Assembly: GCA_036558305.1 (NCBI GenBank)
Contig: DATBFX010000506.1
Location: 1-6,888, forward strand
Direction of reading: 5' to 3'
DNA length: 6,888 nt
From: DATBFX01 sp036558305
Lineage (GTDB): Bacteria; Chloroflexota; Chloroflexia; Thermomicrobiales; UBA6265
A model generated the notes under the pieces. The model saw only the letters and a program-made list of their open reading frames with translations. It was not told the origin of the DNA and did no database searches. Below are positions 1-5,952 of the stretch, one piece after another (within the stretch, counting starts at the first letter, position 1; the number at the start of each line of letters is the position of its first letter). The translations under genes and the position numbers were made by a program.

Positions 1-676
1 TCCCGCCGCGCACCATCCGCGTCACGACCGCGAGGGAACCGTAGGCAAGGACGACGACCGGCATCGCCAGGTGCTCGACCGCGATCTTGAAGACGTGCCA
101 GTTGCCGGTCAGGAGGGCGTCGACGGCGTAGAGCCGGGTGATCGAGCGCGGCGGATCGACCTCGACCGGCAATCGCTCCCCGTCCGGCAACCACCCCAAC
201 TTGCCGAAAAAGAGGAACTGGGTCATCAACGCCAACCAGAACACCGGCAGCGCCAATCCCGAGATCGAAACGAAGCGCGAAATGTGGTCGATGAAGCTGT
301 CGCGCTTGACGGCGGAAGCGACGCCCAGCGGTATCCCGACCAACGCCGCGAGGACGAAGGCGTACAAACCGAGTTCGACCGTCGCCGGCAGGTAGCGGGC
401 GAGATCGTCTTTGACCGGCCGGCGCGAGGTGAACGAGGTCCCGAAGTCGAGTCGAGTGACCCCCTCGACGTAGTCGACGTATTGGCTGTACACCGGCTTG
501 TCCAGCCCGTACTGGTGGCGGATCTTCGCGACCGCGCTTTTGCTCGCGCGGGGACCGGCGATCAGACGCGCCGGGTCGGCCGGTACCAGGTGGGAGAGCG
601 TGAAGGTGATCAACGACAAGCCGAACAACACCAGCACCAGGAACAGGAGTCGCCGGATGATGAGTCGGACGATCAC
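1..676 (-). CDS. ABC transporter permease, DppB/OppB type (partial, C-terminus off the left edge)
   Basis: Inner-membrane permease subunit of a peptide/nickel/oligosaccharide-type ABC importer, which would pair with a DppC-like permease and ATPases outside the window. The minus strand reads open for 225 codons from a GTG at 676 to the edge. The protein begins MIVRLIIRRLLFLVLVLFGL, the usual first transmembrane helix of this family (about residues 9-30). It continues with the family-typical periplasmic stretch HLVPADPARLIAGP (29-42) and YGLDKPVYSQYVDYV (56-70), then helices near 100-122 and 135-157. DppB proteins are about 310-340 residues, so roughly 100 are missing. The cut falls after TRMVRGG, just before where the cytoplasmic EAA loop that contacts the ATPase is expected. 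The GTG start is supported by a GGAGAGG ribosome site (681-687) 4 nt upstream. The gene follows the binding protein by 41 bp on the same strand, which suggests an operon. The family is clear; the substrate is not. Confidence 0.93.
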   Translation of the reverse strand, partial: MIVRLIIRRLLFLVLVLFGLSLITFTLSHLVPADPARLIAGPRASKSAVAKIRHQYGLDKPVYSQYVDYVEGVTRLDFGTSFTSRRPVKDDLARYLPATVELGLYAFVLAALVGIPLGVASAVKRDSFIDHISRFVSISGLALPVFWLALMTQFLFFGKLGWLPDGERLPVEVDPPRSITRLYAVDALLTGNWHVFKIAVEHLAMPVVVLAYGSLAVVTRMVRGG

Positions 677-680
677 GCTG

Positions 681-687
681 CCTCTCC
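681..687 (-). promoter_or_regulatory. Ribosome binding site deciding the GTG start of the permease
   Basis: GGAGAGG on the minus strand lies 4 nt before the GTG at 676. There is no ATG in a suitable position, and the reading from this GTG gives a canonical DppB N-terminus, so this site fixes the start. Confidence 0.7.
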
Positions 688-717
688 GTCGCTAACCGGT
701 CGCCGGCGGCGTACGAT

Positions 718-2424
718 TTACGACTGCGCTCGAGACATGTTCCAGAATGGGTATGCCGCCAGGTAGAGCGGATTCGGGACGAAACCCTGGATGTCCTTGC
801 CGAGGATCGTGTAGTAGACGCCTTGGCCGACGTAGATCACGGGCGGGTCTTGTTCGGTCAGGATACTCTGGGCTTCCTTCATCAGCACCGCGAGCTGGTT
901 GGGGTCGGCGGTTTCCGCCTGCGCCATCAACTCTTCGAACCGGTCGTTGACCCAACCGCCGCCGTTGCTGCCGGCGCTCCCGATCGACGACTTCAAGAAG
1001 TTCGGGCTGAGCTGGTTCCAGGGATCGTTGAAGTCCGGCCACCAGGCCCAGTCGATGAACATCGGTTTCTCGGCGACGTCCTGGTCCCCGAAGACCACTT
1101 CGTCGACGGCTGCCGAGTCCAACTCGGTGATCTCGAGTTGGAACCCCATCTTTTGGAGGTTGGCCTGGAACAACTGGGCCGTCGTCTTCGAGACCTCGTC
1201 GCCGGCGTAGACGACGTAGTCGAAACTGTCCCCCTCCTGGAAACCACCGGAGAGGACCAGTTGCTTCGCCTTATCGAGGTCGGTCTGGTAGAGGAACACG
1301 GCCGGGTCGCTGCCGGTGACAGTATCCGGGATCGGGCCAGACCGGGTCAGCAGTCCCCGATAGACCCCGTTGAGGACCTCGTCGTACGGAAAGGCGTAGC
1401 TGAAACCCTTCCGGACGTCCGGGGTCTTCATGCGGACGGCGTTCATCATGATCCAGTTGACGCGCGTCGACGGATAGGTCAGGACCTGGACCGCCGGCAC
1501 ACTCTTCAGCGATTCGACGTCGTCCGGCGTCAGGTCCTGGGTGAGCGCGTCGCCTTCTCCCTGTTCCATCAATTGCCGGCGAACCGCGTTGTCCTCGACG
1601 ATGCGGAAGACGATCCGATCGAAGTGACTGCCGTCCCACCCGCCGTGGTAGTTGTCGAACCGCTCCAGTACGACCCGTTCGGTCACCGAGTTTTCGACCA
1701 GGCGATACGGTCCCGTGCCGACCGCGTTCGCGACGAACCAATTGTGCGCCCATTGGTCGTCGTCGGTCTTGTTCTGCTCAACCGCCGCCGGGCTGACGAC
1801 GTAGGGACCGTAGCTGCTGGCCATCGCCGCCAGGAAGAGCGGTTCTGCCCGCGGGGTCGTGAACCGAACCGTCGCGGCATCGACGGCTTCGATCGCGTCG
1901 GACGAATCGATGAAGCGTTTGAGCACGTTGTCGGAAGGGCCGAGTCCGAGTTCGAAGAACCGGGTGAACGACGCCCTGACCGCCGTGGCGTCGCAGGGCG
2001 TGCCGTCGTGGAATTGGACGTTCGGCTTGATCTTGAAGGTAAACGCCGTGTTGTCGGGGCTCGCTTCCCACGACTCGGCCAGCATCGGCTCGTATTCCGA
2101 CGTGCTGTCGCCCTTGTAGCGGATCAGCATGTCGTAGACGCCGTAGCAAATCGCCGAGCCGATCGTCGAATAGGTGCTGTGGGGATCGACGTCCTCGGTC
2201 CCACCGAGGATGATGACCGTGCAGGTGTCGCCGTCCTGGTTGAGGCGACGGCCCAACGATCCGGCCGGACCCGGCGCCGCAGCCGCTTCCGGCGCCGTTG
2301 CCATCAGAGCCACGATCGCCGGTGTCGCCAAACCGAGCCGGAGACCCGTTTCCAATACTTGCCGGCGATTCAAACGGCCCGAACCGGCGTCACGAGCGAG
2401 TTGCCGCAGTCTTTCCTCGGTCAT
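718..2424 (-). CDS. ABC transporter substrate-binding protein, family 5 (SBP_bac_5), RR-type signal
   Basis: Extracytoplasmic ligand-capture subunit (568 residues) that delivers substrate to the permease encoded just downstream. Family 5 features are visible. After an N-terminal beta-strand region (67-75), TFKIKPNVQFHDGTPCDATAV (129-149) matches the conserved 'F.L+....FhDGtp.tA..V' segment. GTGPYRLVE (236-244) and NDRFEELMAQAETADP (493-508) are the other hallmark segments. The length is normal for the family. The N-terminus is a short polar region, then LNRRQVLETG (18-27, twin Arg at 20-21), a hydrophobic stretch (28-43) and an Ala-rich cleavage region (43-50). This resembles the Tat signals common on Chloroflexota binding proteins. 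No lipobox Cys is present; the first Cys is residue 68. The start at 2424 was chosen over an in-frame GTG at 2481 because GAGGAG sits 6 nt upstream of the ATG and the extra 19 residues look non-coding. Family 5 members bind oligopeptides, but also oligosaccharides, nickel and other ligands, so the ligand is unknown. Confidence 0.95.
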   Translation of the reverse strand: MTEERLRQLARDAGSGRLNRRQVLETGLRLGLATPAIVALMATAPEAAAAPGPAGSLGRRLNQDGDTCTVIILGGTEDVDPHSTYSTIGSAICYGVYDMLIRYKGDSTSEYEPMLAESWEASPDNTAFTFKIKPNVQFHDGTPCDATAVRASFTRFFELGLGPSDNVLKRFIDSSDAIEAVDAATVRFTTPRAEPLFLAAMASSYGPYVVSPAAVEQNKTDDDQWAHNWFVANAVGTGPYRLVENSVTERVVLERFDNYHGGWDGSHFDRIVFRIVEDNAVRRQLMEQGEGDALTQDLTPDDVESLKSVPAVQVLTYPSTRVNWIMMNAVRMKTPDVRKGFSYAFPYDEVLNGVYRGLLTRSGPIPDTVTGSDPAVFLYQTDLDKAKQLVLSGGFQEGDSFDYVVYAGDEVSKTTAQLFQANLQKMGFQLEITELDSAAVDEVVFGDQDVAEKPMFIDWAWWPDFNDPWNQLSPNFLKSSIGSAGSNGGGWVNDRFEELMAQAETADPNQLAVLMKEAQSILTEQDPPVIYVGQGVYYTILGKDIQGFVPNPLYLAAYPFWNMSRAQS

Positions 2425-2430
2425 CGATGA

Positions 2431-2436
2431 CTCCTC
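2431..2436 (-). promoter_or_regulatory. Ribosome binding site deciding the start of the binding protein
   Basis: GAGGAG on the minus strand lies 6 nt before the ATG at 2424. It favours that start over the in-frame GTG at 2481, which would place the twin-Arg motif about 40 residues into the protein. Confidence 0.75.
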
Positions 2437-2468
2437 GGACGGCTTACACAAACGGCGATCGAGCGACC

Positions 2469-2481
2469 GTGTCGGGGACAC
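2469..2481. repeat. Short inverted repeat in the binding-protein leader
   Basis: GTGTC-GGG-GACAC, a 5-bp perfect stem with a 3-nt loop, lies about 45 nt upstream of the binding-protein ATG and inside its predicted leader. It may be a small hairpin or protein site. Its small size means chance is a fair explanation. Confidence 0.25.
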
Positions 2482-2523
2482 TTCCCATCGGATTTGTGGG
2501 CCGGACGGACAAGGGTTTTCGGG

Positions 2524-2551
2524 TTGAAAGCGGTTGATTACCGGCTACTAT
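2524..2551 (+). promoter_or_regulatory. Candidate promoter for the surface-protein gene
   Basis: Plus strand TTGAAA (2524-2529, five of six to consensus), a 16-nt spacer, then TACTAT (2546-2551, four of six). Transcription would begin near 2558. The -10 lies over the -10 of the opposing promoter, so the two would compete or be controlled together. The spacing and -35 are good; the -10 is only fair. Confidence 0.4.
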
Positions 2552-2575
2552 ACGGTCGCCCGGTTCTCCACGCAA
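2547..2575 (-). promoter_or_regulatory. Candidate sigma-70-type promoter for the binding protein-permease operon
   Basis: Minus strand TTGCGT (-35, 2575-2570), an exact 17-nt spacer, then TATAGT (-10, 2552-2547). The -10 differs from TATAAT at one base and the -35 keeps the key TTG. Transcription would begin near 2540, leaving about 115 nt before the ATG at 2424. It is the best promoter-like match I found by eye in this intergenic region. Confidence 0.55.
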
Positions 2576-2594
2576 GGCGAAAACCGTCGCCTTG
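2573..2594. promoter_or_regulatory. 8-bp perfect inverted repeat, possible operator or leader hairpin
   Basis: CAAGGCGA (2573-2580), a 6-nt spacer, then TCGCCTTG (2587-2594): perfect 8-bp arms. The left arm overlaps the -35 of the minus-strand promoter (2570-2575). The whole element lies just downstream of the predicted plus-strand transcription start. It could bind a dimeric repressor covering both promoters, or fold as a hairpin in the plus-strand leader. It is not followed by a T-run, so it is not an intrinsic terminator. Confidence 0.45.
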
Positions 2595-2741
2595 GCGTCC
2601 TCGACGCAGTCGCCAACCATCCGATGAGGTGGTACCCTCTCCGGGTCCGATCTCGGCTGGCCCGCGCTGCCTGAGGAAGGGTGGGCACTTCGCACCGGCC
2701 GCGCCGTTCGTCCGAACGCCGCCGGACATTGGGAAACGCCG

Positions 2742-4865
2742 ATGCTGCGTCGCAACGCATCGCCGACCGCGCCACACCGGCGCCGGCCGCCGCGATGCCC
2801 GAACGCAATGCCAATCCTCGCCGTGCTCCTCGTGCTCGCCTTGTCGCCCCTCACGGGCGTGGCCGGCCTCGCCGCGCCCGCGCCGCCGAAGCACGAGATC
2901 GCGACCCGATTCGACGTTCCCGGCTGGATGAGTGCCGAGACCGCGCAGCAACTCGATCTCGGGTTCGACGTCCTCGTTCCGGCGGACGTCCCCTCTCCGT
3001 TCGACGGCGAACCCGCTGTCGAGGCGTACGACGGTTACTACCAGCTCTACTGGCTCATTGCCGGCGCCCCGCCAACCTACCTACTGATTTCGGGCGAGGT
3101 TGGCGGCACCATTCCCGACTTTTCGTACTACGACCGGAACGTGCAACTGGAGGTCAACGCCGATGTCCAGGGCACACCCGCCTACCATGATCTGACGCCG
3201 ATCTACGACCGGGTCTACTGGCAAGTCGGCGACGTCGTCTACACCGTCGACAGCCACAACCTGGACTCGACCGATTCGCTCACGCTGGCGAATAGCCTGT
3301 TTCCGCTCGGCGGCACCCCTCCGACTGACACCGGCAACGGAACGGGTGGTGGCCCGGACACCGGGAACGACACGGGCGGCAACAATACCGGCAACCAGGG
3401 TGGCAACGGTACCCAGTCGCCCCAGGCCGCCCTCGATGTTTCCGGAACCGTGGGGTCCGGCGAAACACTTTCCGTCTCCGTCTCCGGTGTCGCCGATGCG
3501 ACGCTTTCGGCCGATGCCGGTGCGTTCGCCTCGAACGGCGAGTCGACGCTGCAGGGCGTCGGCGACGGCTCCTACGATTGGCAGGCGCCCGCACCCGACG
3601 CCGAACAAACCGTGACCTTTACCCTGGCGGATGGCGACTCCGGGGAGACGCTGGCGACCGCGCAAACGGTCGTCCAAGCTGCGCCGCCAACGGCGGTGCC
3701 CACCGAGGCGACCCTCAAATGCCCCGTCCTGGCTACGGCCGGCAAGGAGGCGACGATCTCGGTCGCCGGAAGTGGCACCGTGACCGTCGACGCCAGCGAC
3801 GGTACGTTCCCGGCCGAGTCGCCGAACACCGATTTCGCCCCGGATGCGGACGGCAGCGACGTGCTCAACGGAACCCTACCCGAGAAGGGCACGGTGTCGC
3901 TGACCTGGCTCGCACCCGACGCGGAGATGACCGCCTACTTCTTCGTCTACGACGCCGACGGCAACACCATCGCCGATTGCGGGACCGACGTGACGTTCGA
4001 CGAGGTCGCGACCGGCGACGCCACGCCGACCGCGACGGCCACGCCGAAGCGGTCGGGACCGCCGGGAGACGGCACCCAGCTCGGCAAACGCTTCGACGCC
4101 GTCGTCACCCAGGTGCTTGCGTACAAGAGCCCGCCAACCGGGGATGCCACCGGAGCGCCAAAGGCCGCCGAGGTGCCGCCGACCGCCGAGGCACCGCCGG
4201 ATGCCACCGCCACGCCGACGCCGGCACCGACCAAGACCCCGAAGCCGACGGCCACGGCGACCGCCACACTCGCGCCGGTGTCGCTCTCGGAGGGCGGGGT
4301 CGCGCAGACGATCGGTCCCGGGGGTGGCGAGCTGCAGTGTCCACTGGCGAGCGGGGCGACGCTGTCGATTCCCGCCGGCGCCCTCAAAGAGCCGTCGTGG
4401 GTGACGATTCGACCGCTCGGCGACCGCGAAGTGCCGACGTCGTCGAGCGTGACCTTGGTCGACGGAACGGCGTACGACGTGACCGTCGCCCTGGCCAACG
4501 GCGAGTCGGTCGACAAACTCGCCGCCCCGGCCACGCTGACGATCAGCGTTCCCAAGCGCTCCACCGACCGGCGGCTCATGCTGTACCGCGTGAGTGGGAC
4601 GCGATTGGAGCCCCTTTCCGGCGTCAAGGTCGAGGGCGACACCATCTCGGCTCAATTGAGCAACGCCTCGAAGGTCGTCGCCGGTCTGCCGGCTCCCTCG
4701 GCCCCCGCAGCGACCACGCGCGATCCGATGCCCTTCATCCTCGCCGCGCTCGGCATCGTCGTCGCGTTGATGGCGGTCTTCGCCGTCGCCGGGGTGGTTC
4801 TGCGCCGCCGCCCCCGCACGGTCACCCCGCGACGGGGTATACCGAGCCGGGCCCGCGTTCGCTAA
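2742..4865 (+). CDS. Membrane-anchored multidomain surface protein with DUF4367-like, Ig-like and ZU5-like regions
   Basis: A 707-residue exported protein that I do not recognise as a named gene. Visible layout: Arg-rich n-region and hydrophobic signal (1 to about 45, cleavage near GLAAPA); globular domain (about 50-188) whose end, VYWQVGDVVYTVDSHNLDST, resembles the C-terminal part of DUF4367; Gly/Asn/Thr linker (190-226); two beta-rich, Ig-like segments (about 229-312 and 322-422), the second with Cys327 and Cys413 that could form a disulfide; Thr/Pro/Ala linkers (422-442 and 463-512); a ZU5-like domain (about 513-648) marked by GGGELQCPLASGATLSIPAGAL; a transmembrane helix (about 664-687) and an Arg-rich cytoplasmic tail of 20 residues. 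It would be a type I membrane protein facing outward. The ATG at 2742 is the first start after an in-frame stop at 2625 and has a weak GGGA site 7 nt upstream. The ATG at 2808 (residue 23) would remove the basic n-region. There is no LPxTG motif. Export and anchoring are well supported; domain names are by eye and the function is unknown. Confidence 0.88.
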   Translation: MLRRNASPTAPHRRRPPRCPNAMPILAVLLVLALSPLTGVAGLAAPAPPKHEIATRFDVPGWMSAETAQQLDLGFDVLVPADVPSPFDGEPAVEAYDGYYQLYWLIAGAPPTYLLISGEVGGTIPDFSYYDRNVQLEVNADVQGTPAYHDLTPIYDRVYWQVGDVVYTVDSHNLDSTDSLTLANSLFPLGGTPPTDTGNGTGGGPDTGNDTGGNNTGNQGGNGTQSPQAALDVSGTVGSGETLSVSVSGVADATLSADAGAFASNGESTLQGVGDGSYDWQAPAPDAEQTVTFTLADGDSGETLATAQTVVQAAPPTAVPTEATLKCPVLATAGKEATISVAGSGTVTVDASDGTFPAESPNTDFAPDADGSDVLNGTLPEKGTVSLTWLAPDAEMTAYFFVYDADGNTIADCGTDVTFDEVATGDATPTATATPKRSGPPGDGTQLGKRFDAVVTQVLAYKSPPTGDATGAPKAAEVPPTAEAPPDATATPTPAPTKTPKPTATATATLAPVSLSEGGVAQTIGPGGGELQCPLASGATLSIPAGALKEPSWVTIRPLGDREVPTSSSVTLVDGTAYDVTVALANGESVDKLAAPATLTISVPKRSTDRRLMLYRVSGTRLEPLSGVKVEGDTISAQLSNASKVVAGLPAPSAPAATTRDPMPFILAALGIVVALMAVFAVAGVVLRRRPRTVTPRRGIPSRARVR
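3309..3419 (+). repeat. Low-complexity Gly/Asn/Thr linker-coding stretch
   Basis: Codes for residues 190-226 of the surface protein, nearly all G, N, T, D, P and Q, with DTGN at 196-199 and 206-209 and four N-X-T sequons (Asn199, 209, 214, 222). It is an imperfect repeat forming a flexible spacer between the N-terminal domain and the first beta-rich domain. Confidence 0.8.
4128..4277 (+). repeat. Low-complexity Pro/Thr/Ala linker-coding stretch
   Basis: Codes for residues 463-512 of the surface protein, dominated by P, T, A, E and K, including a run of Ala-Thr dipeptides near 502-509. Such stalks are common in exported Chloroflexota proteins and are possible O-glycosylation sites. It separates the beta-rich domains from the ZU5-like domain. 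Confidence 0.8.
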
Positions 4866-4953
4866 ATGCTCGCGAACCGACGCCGGTTATGGGATTCGAT
4901 CACGCCGTCGCGTCACTGGGTCGCTGAACCGGCCGAGGGCATCCCCCGATCGA
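4866..4953. other. Short convergent intergenic gap with a weak hairpin
   Basis: The surface-protein gene and the dehydrogenase pair converge here across 88 bp. The only hairpin seen is AACCG-ACGC-CGGTT (4875-4888, 5-bp stem, 4-nt loop), with no T-run on either side. It is at best a poor bidirectional terminator, so termination may be factor-dependent or read-through antisense RNA may occur. Confidence 0.35.
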
Positions 4954-5952
4954 TTATCCGGCCAAGGCGTCCGGGCAGGGCACCGGCTCGCCGCGCTTTG
5001 CCGATTCGTAGGCGCAGAGTGCGACCTCCAACGCGCGGAGGCCATCTTCGCCGGTCACCGGCGGATCGGTGTCGTCGCGGACGGCGTCGAGGAAGCCGCG
5101 AATCATCGCCAGGTCGCCGCCTTCGGCCCAGGGAACGAATCGGTGGCTGGGACCGCGATCCTCGACCAACTGCACGTTCTGGCCGAACGCATCCATCGAA
5201 ACGACACCGCGATCGCCGATCACCTCCAGCGTGAGTCCGCCCCAGATCGGCCAGGTTTTCGGCCGGCTCCAACTCGGGTCGAGACTGGCGAACAGACCGT
5301 TGGAGAGGGTCAGCATCACGGTCGCAACGTCGTCCACGGGCAGACCGGCGTGCAGGCGGGTGTCGATCTCGGCGTAAACGTGCGTTACCTCGGCGTCGAA
5401 GATCCAGCGGAGGAGGTCGACGACGTGGACGGTGTGGTCCATCACGGCCCCGCCGCCGGCCAGCTTCGGATCGCCGAACCAACCGCCGGGATAGCTGCCG
5501 GGGTTGGTAGCCTTCACGGCGACCGGTGTACCGATCGCCCCCTCCCGCACCAACCCACGCAAGCTCACCGCCGGAGCGCCGAAGCGCACCGGGAAGGCCG
5601 TCTGCAACTTCACGCCGTGCTCGCGGCAGGCAGCCACCATCGCCTGTCCGTCCGACCGGCTCGTGGCGATCGGTTTTTCGCAGAGGACGTGTTTGCCCGC
5701 TGCCGCCGCGGCGATGACGTGCTCGGCGTGCTGCGCATTGGGCGAGGTGACGATGACCGCATCGACGTCGGTTCGCGCAAGCAATTGACGATAGTCGCCG
5801 TAGGCCTCCCCGCCGAACCGCGCGACCGCGGCCCGGAGTCGCGTTTCGTCGTCGTCGGCGATCGCCACCAATTCGACGTCGGGCAAGCGGGCGAGGCACT
5901 GGGCGTTGCCGTTGGCATGTCCGTGGGCGAAGCTGATGATTCCGACCCTCAT
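4954..5952 (-). CDS. Gfo/Idh/MocA family NAD(P)-dependent oxidoreductase
   Basis: A complete 332-residue cytoplasmic dehydrogenase, normal length for the family, likely acting on a sugar, sugar acid or polyol. The N-terminal Rossmann fold (1 to about 120) ends in the family signature CEKPIA (91-96, Lys93 the expected catalytic lysine). The C-terminal alpha/beta domain carries GGGAVMDHTVHVVDLLRW (166-183), with Asp172 and His176 in the usual active-site positions. The nucleotide-binding loop is unusual: VGIISFAHGHANGN (3-16) replaces the standard GxGxxG/A motif, which suggests a subfamily with altered cofactor-loop geometry. The ATG overlaps the stop of the upstream dehydrogenase by 4 bp (ATGA), and GAGGTG (5961-5966) lies 8 nt before it, so translation is probably coupled. 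The reaction cannot be assigned from sequence alone. Confidence 0.93.
   Translation of the reverse strand: MRVGIISFAHGHANGNAQCLARLPDVELVAIADDDETRLRAAVARFGGEAYGDYRQLLARTDVDAVIVTSPNAQHAEHVIAAAAAGKHVLCEKPIATSRSDGQAMVAACREHGVKLQTAFPVRFGAPAVSLRGLVREGAIGTPVAVKATNPGSYPGGWFGDPKLAGGGAVMDHTVHVVDLLRWIFDAEVTHVYAEIDTRLHAGLPVDDVATVMLTLSNGLFASLDPSWSRPKTWPIWGGLTLEVIGDRGVVSMDAFGQNVQLVEDRGPSHRFVPWAEGGDLAMIRGFLDAVRDDTDPPVTGEDGLRALEVALCAYESAKRGEPVPCPDALAG

Larger units (their letters stand above)
2425..2741. other. Divergent intergenic region (317 bp) between binding protein and surface protein
   Basis: No convincing gene is present. The region contains overlapping candidate promoters for both flanking genes (2524-2575), an 8-bp inverted repeat (2573-2594) and smaller hairpins (2469-2481, 2592-2616). 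Predicted leaders are about 115 nt for the minus-strand gene and about 184 nt for the plus-strand gene, long enough for regulatory RNA structure. I could not match either leader confidently to a known riboswitch class. Confidence 0.6.

Noticed and set aside
71..766. A 231-codon plus-strand frame over the left end
   Set aside because: It is highly charged (Gln/Arg/Asp-rich) and antisense to the permease, whose hydrophobic helices and DppB-type N-terminus are unmistakable.
823..2430. A 535-codon plus-strand open frame antisense to the binding-protein gene
   Set aside because: It is Arg/Asp/Val-rich with no domain-like segments and arises from the codon bias of the real gene on the other strand, which has clear family motifs.
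2425..2481. Longer start for the binding protein at the GTG at 2481
   Set aside because: The added 19 residues would bury the signal sequence. The internal ATG at 2424 has a strong GAGGAG at good spacing.
2624..2650. T-box-like core GGTGGTACC in the plus-strand leader
   Set aside because: Nine bases match the conserved T-box core, but the flanking bases do not. The leader upstream is too short for a convincing Stem I with a specifier loop, and the downstream gene has no link to amino acids or tRNA charging.
2681..3190. A GTG-started frame with a GAGG site just upstream (2673-2676), overlapping the start of the surface-protein gene
   Set aside because: The product is almost entirely Arg/Ala/Pro with no recognisable domain and lies in the wrong frame for the surface protein. 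The GAGG spacing is only 4 nt. It is most likely a shadow.
3578..4927. A 449-codon plus-strand frame inside the surface-protein gene, in a different frame
   Set aside because: Extreme Arg/Gly/Asp composition typical of a frame-shifted GC-rich shadow. The overlapping frame has a signal peptide, domains and a transmembrane helix.
4866..4953. Intrinsic terminator between the convergent genes
   Set aside because: Only a 5-bp stem without a T-run on either strand was found, too weak to call as a terminator.
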